Assembly: GCA_050013615.1 (NCBI GenBank)
Contig: JBEKEX010000043.1
Location: forward strand, 1 to 14,487
Reading direction: 5' to 3'
Source: JBEKEX01 sp050013615
GTDB taxonomy: Bacteria > Chloroflexota > Anaerolineae > Anaerolineales > Anaerolineaceae
Length of the DNA: 14,487 nt
Of the stretch, positions 12,240 through 14,487 are shown one piece after another (positions within the stretch are counted from its first letter, which is position 1; every line of letters starts with the position of its first letter). The notes beneath the pieces are model-generated. The model was not told where the DNA came from and did no database searches. It worked only from the letters and a program-made list of their open reading frames with translations. Position numbers and translations under genes: made by a program.

Positions 12240-13010
12240 TTACCCAATCCCATTCAGAACATACCCGTTGATGATTACTCCCAGCAGTCCCCAGACGCTG
12301 CCCAAGATGGCTCCCGCCAGTACATCTCGCGGGTAATGCGCCCCAACATACATGCGCGTGACGCCCACCAGCAACGCGGCGGTATATAACAGAAATATGA
12401 TCCAGATGCTGAGGTGAAAATGCTGGGTCATCAACGTTGCCATGAAAAAAGCCTGGCTGGTATGCCCGCTGGGGAAAGATCGCCCAATGGCCCGATTCCC
12501 AACGATGCGCGTCTGGGTCAACTGGATAAAAGGCCGCGCTCGGTGGATCAAAAATTTCACCAGTTCGACCACCAGCCACAACGATAAAGTACCCAGCACG
12601 AGTTCATATGACAGCAGACGATCATCGGCCAAAAACAGGACCAGGGCAATCCCCAGGGAAGCAATTCCGTTGCCGATCTGAGTAAAACCCAACATAAGCT
12701 GATCCAGCCAGATCGGGCGCGACCCTCGCAGGTTAAAAAACAAGAAAGCCCAGTCATCTATTTGTTGACCGGTCGACCATATCAATGATATTGCCAGTAA
12801 ACTGAAAACTAAAAGCATGCCTGCCAGGATTTGATGGGATTGCAAACCTTCCCAAAAAATAATCCGCATGTAAGAAGGTAAAACTGCGAGAAATACAACC
12901 AAGCCGGCTGATAGACTGACCAGCCGGGTTACGGGTCGATGATGACTTACCCAAAGTGTTAATCGCCCCCAGGCTTCGAGGACTTTACTTTCAAATGAGT
13001 GCTGCATCAT
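12240..13010 (-). CDS. PAP2-superfamily phosphatase (membrane lipid phosphatase)
   Basis: The 256-residue membrane protein has about six hydrophobic helices. The three-part PAP2 phosphatase signature is complete: KFLIHRARP (about 152-160), PSGH (180-183), and R219-x5-H225-x3-D229 in RMYVGAHYPRDVLAG, which contains the second catalytic histidine. Such enzymes dephosphorylate phosphatidic acid, undecaprenyl pyrophosphate or related lipids on the outer face of the membrane. ATG 13010 is preferred; a TTG five codons upstream (13025) is also possible. Either way the start overlaps the end of the lipid-kinase gene (by 20 bp from ATG 13010), and no clear Shine-Dalgarno is seen, so translational coupling is likely. 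Confidence 0.9.
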   Translation of the reverse strand: MMQHSFESKVLEAWGRLTLWVSHHRPVTRLVSLSAGLVVFLAVLPSYMRIIFWEGLQSHQILAGMLLVFSLLAISLIWSTGQQIDDWAFLFFNLRGSRPIWLDQLMLGFTQIGNGIASLGIALVLFLADDRLLSYELVLGTLSLWLVVELVKFLIHRARPFIQLTQTRIVGNRAIGRSFPSGHTSQAFFMATLMTQHFHLSIWIIFLLYTAALLVGVTRMYVGAHYPRDVLAGAILGSVWGLLGVIINGYVLNGIG

Positions 13011-13977
13011 CCGTTTGCTGTTCAATGATGTCGCCCGATCCCAGCGGTACCAGCTTTGGCACTTTTCGTCCGACCATCACTCCCAGGACGCGTCGTTGCA
13101 CTTCGATATGCACCAGCCCTTCTCCTAACGCATTCCCGTCCGCCATGACTGGCATGGCAGGGTGGGTGTCGATATCCACACTGTGCACACGAAAATGCTG
13201 AATGCGGGAGTCTTCCAGTTTACCCACACCCACTCCTTGGAAAACGTAGCCCAACAGATCCAGCTTGGATAGGTCGGCGAAAAATAGCACATCCAGCAAG
13301 CCATCTTTGAAAGAAGCTAAAGAGCCAAGCTGATAATGGAAGCCGATATAGGGCATGTTGGAAACCAGCACCACGTGGCCCAGATTGTGGATCTCCTGCT
13401 TGTCATCCAGCAATAGATGTATCTCGGCTGGCGGGGAAGCTGCCAGTGTTGACAAGAAATCGCCGACCCGCGCCAGGTTACCGTGCTGGATATCATCTAC
13501 AGACGGGAAAAGAGTCGAAACCAGCCCCACCGAGCAAACCTCCAGGAAAGGAGTGTTGATTTTGCCGCAGGTGGCCATGCCGACGTCCACTTTGATACGC
13601 CGGCCTGTTCGCAGGATGGCAATGGCGGCCGGAACATCCGAAGGGATGCCCAGGCTGAGGGCTGTGTTATTTTGCGTACCGATGGGGATGATCCCCAGGG
13701 TGGCGCGTGTACCGGCCAGAGTCCTGGCCACGGCAGAAATGGTACCGTCACCACCGCATACCACGAACATATGGAATCCCTGGGCAAGGGCATCCTTGAC
13801 TACCCCGGGCAGATCGCAGCCCGGTTCGACCAGGTAGGCTTCTGGTACAAGCTTCCAGGTCTGCATTTCATGGATCACATCCACTATATCTATGGGTGAC
13901 GTTCTGGTTGCCCCTGCGCTGGGGTTGAAGATCAGTTTCACTCGCATATGGCGTTTATTTGTCATGTGAAGTTCCAT
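12991..13977 (-). CDS. Diacylglycerol/sphingoid-base kinase family protein (YegS/DagK-like)
   Basis: The 328-residue cytoplasmic protein has the DAGK catalytic fold: an N-terminal KLIFNPSAG (14-22), the nucleotide-binding CGGDGT (74-79), then GIIPIGTQNN (95-104). Most members have GTGN in this last motif, so GTQN is a variation. The second half contains the lipid-kinase beta-sandwich, with DGLLDV and MADGNALGEG near the C-terminus. It should transfer phosphate from ATP to a lipid such as diacylglycerol or a sphingoid base. ATG 13977 is chosen because GGAGG lies 5 nt upstream; in-frame ATGs at 13965 and 13947 lack this. It overlaps the PAP2 gene downstream, forming a kinase/phosphatase pair. 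Confidence 0.9.
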   Translation of the reverse strand: MELHMTNKRHMRVKLIFNPSAGATRTSPIDIVDVIHEMQTWKLVPEAYLVEPGCDLPGVVKDALAQGFHMFVVCGGDGTISAVARTLAGTRATLGIIPIGTQNNTALSLGIPSDVPAAIAILRTGRRIKVDVGMATCGKINTPFLEVCSVGLVSTLFPSVDDIQHGNLARVGDFLSTLAASPPAEIHLLLDDKQEIHNLGHVVLVSNMPYIGFHYQLGSLASFKDGLLDVLFFADLSKLDLLGYVFQGVGVGKLEDSRIQHFRVHSVDIDTHPAMPVMADGNALGEGLVHIEVQRRVLGVMVGRKVPKLVPLGSGDIIEQQTDDAALI

Positions 13978-14054
13978 TCATGCCTCCACAACTAAGGGCG
14001 CTTAGGGTAGCTGGTAGCCCCAAACGCTTCCAAGATTTTTGTACATTAAAACAA

Positions 14055-14095
14055 AATCCACGAAAAATGTATTATGCAGGTGTTTTTCGTGGATT
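14055..14095 (-). terminator. 13-bp inverted repeat, intrinsic terminator of the GlsB-type gene
   Basis: AATCCACGAAAAA / TTTTTCGTGGATT is a perfect 13-bp inverted repeat with a 15-nt loop. On the minus strand the stem is followed by TTGTTTTAATG. It lies 69 nt beyond the stop of the gene at 14165 and upstream of the lipid-kinase gene, so it should separate the two transcripts. A 33-codon plus-strand frame starting within the loop has no ribosome-binding site and is not called. Confidence 0.65.
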
Positions 14096-14164
14096 AGTTA
14101 CTGGCCTCTCATATGCCGTACTTTTTTCATTACTCAACAGCGGCATTGCAGAAGCACTGCGGAA

Positions 14165-14431
14165 CTAACGTAAAATTCTTCCGCCACGCACCACGCGTAA
14201 CAGAACGAGCAGGATCACTGCCCCAACAAACGCCACCAGGATCGACTCCAGGTTGATTCCATTCACATCGGCGCTGATATGCAAAAGATTGATGGCAAGC
14301 CACCCCCCCAGCAATCCGCCGACCACGCCGACGATGATATCGCCAATCAATCCATACCCGCCCCCACTCATCACCTGCCCGGCTAACCAACCGGCTATCA
14401 AACCAACAACGATCCAGGAAAGTATTCCCAT
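14165..14431 (-). CDS. GlsB/YeaQ/YmgE family stress membrane protein (second paralogue)
   Basis: The 88-residue protein begins MGILSWIVVGLIAGWLAG and has three hydrophobic helices with the family's glycine-rich pattern (GDIIVGVVGGLLGGWLA), a polar loop, a third helix (ILVAFVGAVILLVLL) and a basic end (RVVRGGRILR). It matches the canonical GlsB/YeaQ/YmgE form more closely than the paralogue at 10662-10913. GGAG lies 6 nt before the start. A strong terminator follows at 14055-14095. The family is associated with stress; its activity is unknown. Confidence 0.92.
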   Translation of the reverse strand: MGILSWIVVGLIAGWLAGQVMSGGGYGLIGDIIVGVVGGLLGGWLAINLLHISADVNGINLESILVAFVGAVILLVLLRVVRGGRILR

Positions 14432-14487
14432 AAGAAACTCCGTTTCTTTTTCTAACAGGTTTATCTATTGTGTCATACGCATGATTT

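Noticed and set aside
12054..12389. Plus-strand frame of 111 codons with GAGGAGG some distance upstream
   Set aside because: It runs through the AT-rich repeat and then antisense through the well-supported PAP2 gene; the translation has no domain-like character and the ribosome-binding site is too far from the start.
13959..14168. Plus-strand frame of 69 codons, including a hydrophobic 33-residue C-terminal part starting at 14068
   Set aside because: No ribosome-binding site, the inner ATG lies in a terminator hairpin, and both flanking genes are on the other strand. The hydrophobic stretch is probably chance.

Overview
The window looks like a chromosomal segment of a free-living, non-proteobacterial bacterium, most likely a Chloroflexota (Anaerolineae-type) genome. 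This rests on recognising several small membrane-protein families that I associate with that phylum, together with mid-range GC. It is an inference; no rRNA or other phylogenetic marker is present. I see no CRISPR array, tRNA, rRNA, insertion sequence or phage gene.

Left part (1-5.7 kb), mostly plus strand. A tight three-gene operon opens the window: a neutral-ceramidase-like hydrolase cut by the left edge, a three-helix membrane protein, and an MtnX-like HAD phosphatase. It converges on a minus-strand four-helix membrane protein that has an almost perfect sigma-70 promoter, and a shared terminator hairpin lies between them. Next comes a plus-strand pair, nagA (N-acetylglucosamine-6-phosphate deacetylase) and a Gfo/Idh/MocA oxidoreductase, followed by two strong hairpins.

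Right part (5.7-14.4 kb), entirely minus strand. It holds a small three-helix membrane protein and an RNB-family ribonuclease that lacks cold-shock domains and has one altered metal-site position. Upstream of the ribonuclease is a 35-codon relic of a VIT1/CCC1-type metal transporter. Then follows a dense run of very small genes: an eRF1-domain-like protein, a protein with a CsbD-like C-terminal motif, a 40-aa basic protein, a zinc-ribbon protein, an lmo0937-type 52-aa membrane peptide, a 51-aa two-helix protein, a 57-aa protein, a YggT-like membrane protein, a GlsB/YeaQ/YmgE protein, CsbD and a DUF883/ElaB-like membrane-anchored protein. Three of these (40, 52 and 57 aa) are short enough to be missed by default gene calling. 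Most have clear ribosome-binding sites, and several are separated by perfect hairpins that lack a T-tract. This resembles an envelope and general stress island.

An AT-rich, gene-free stretch of about 550 bp follows. It carries a roughly 68-bp imperfect direct repeat and an orphan 16-bp hairpin. Beyond it are an overlapping lipid-kinase (DagK/YegS-like) and PAP2-phosphatase pair, an intrinsic terminator and a second GlsB/YeaQ/YmgE gene.

The most interesting material is the stress-gene run with its micro-genes and intergenic hairpins, the duplicated AT-rich element next to it, the VIT relic, and the possible control elements in front of the YggT-like gene.
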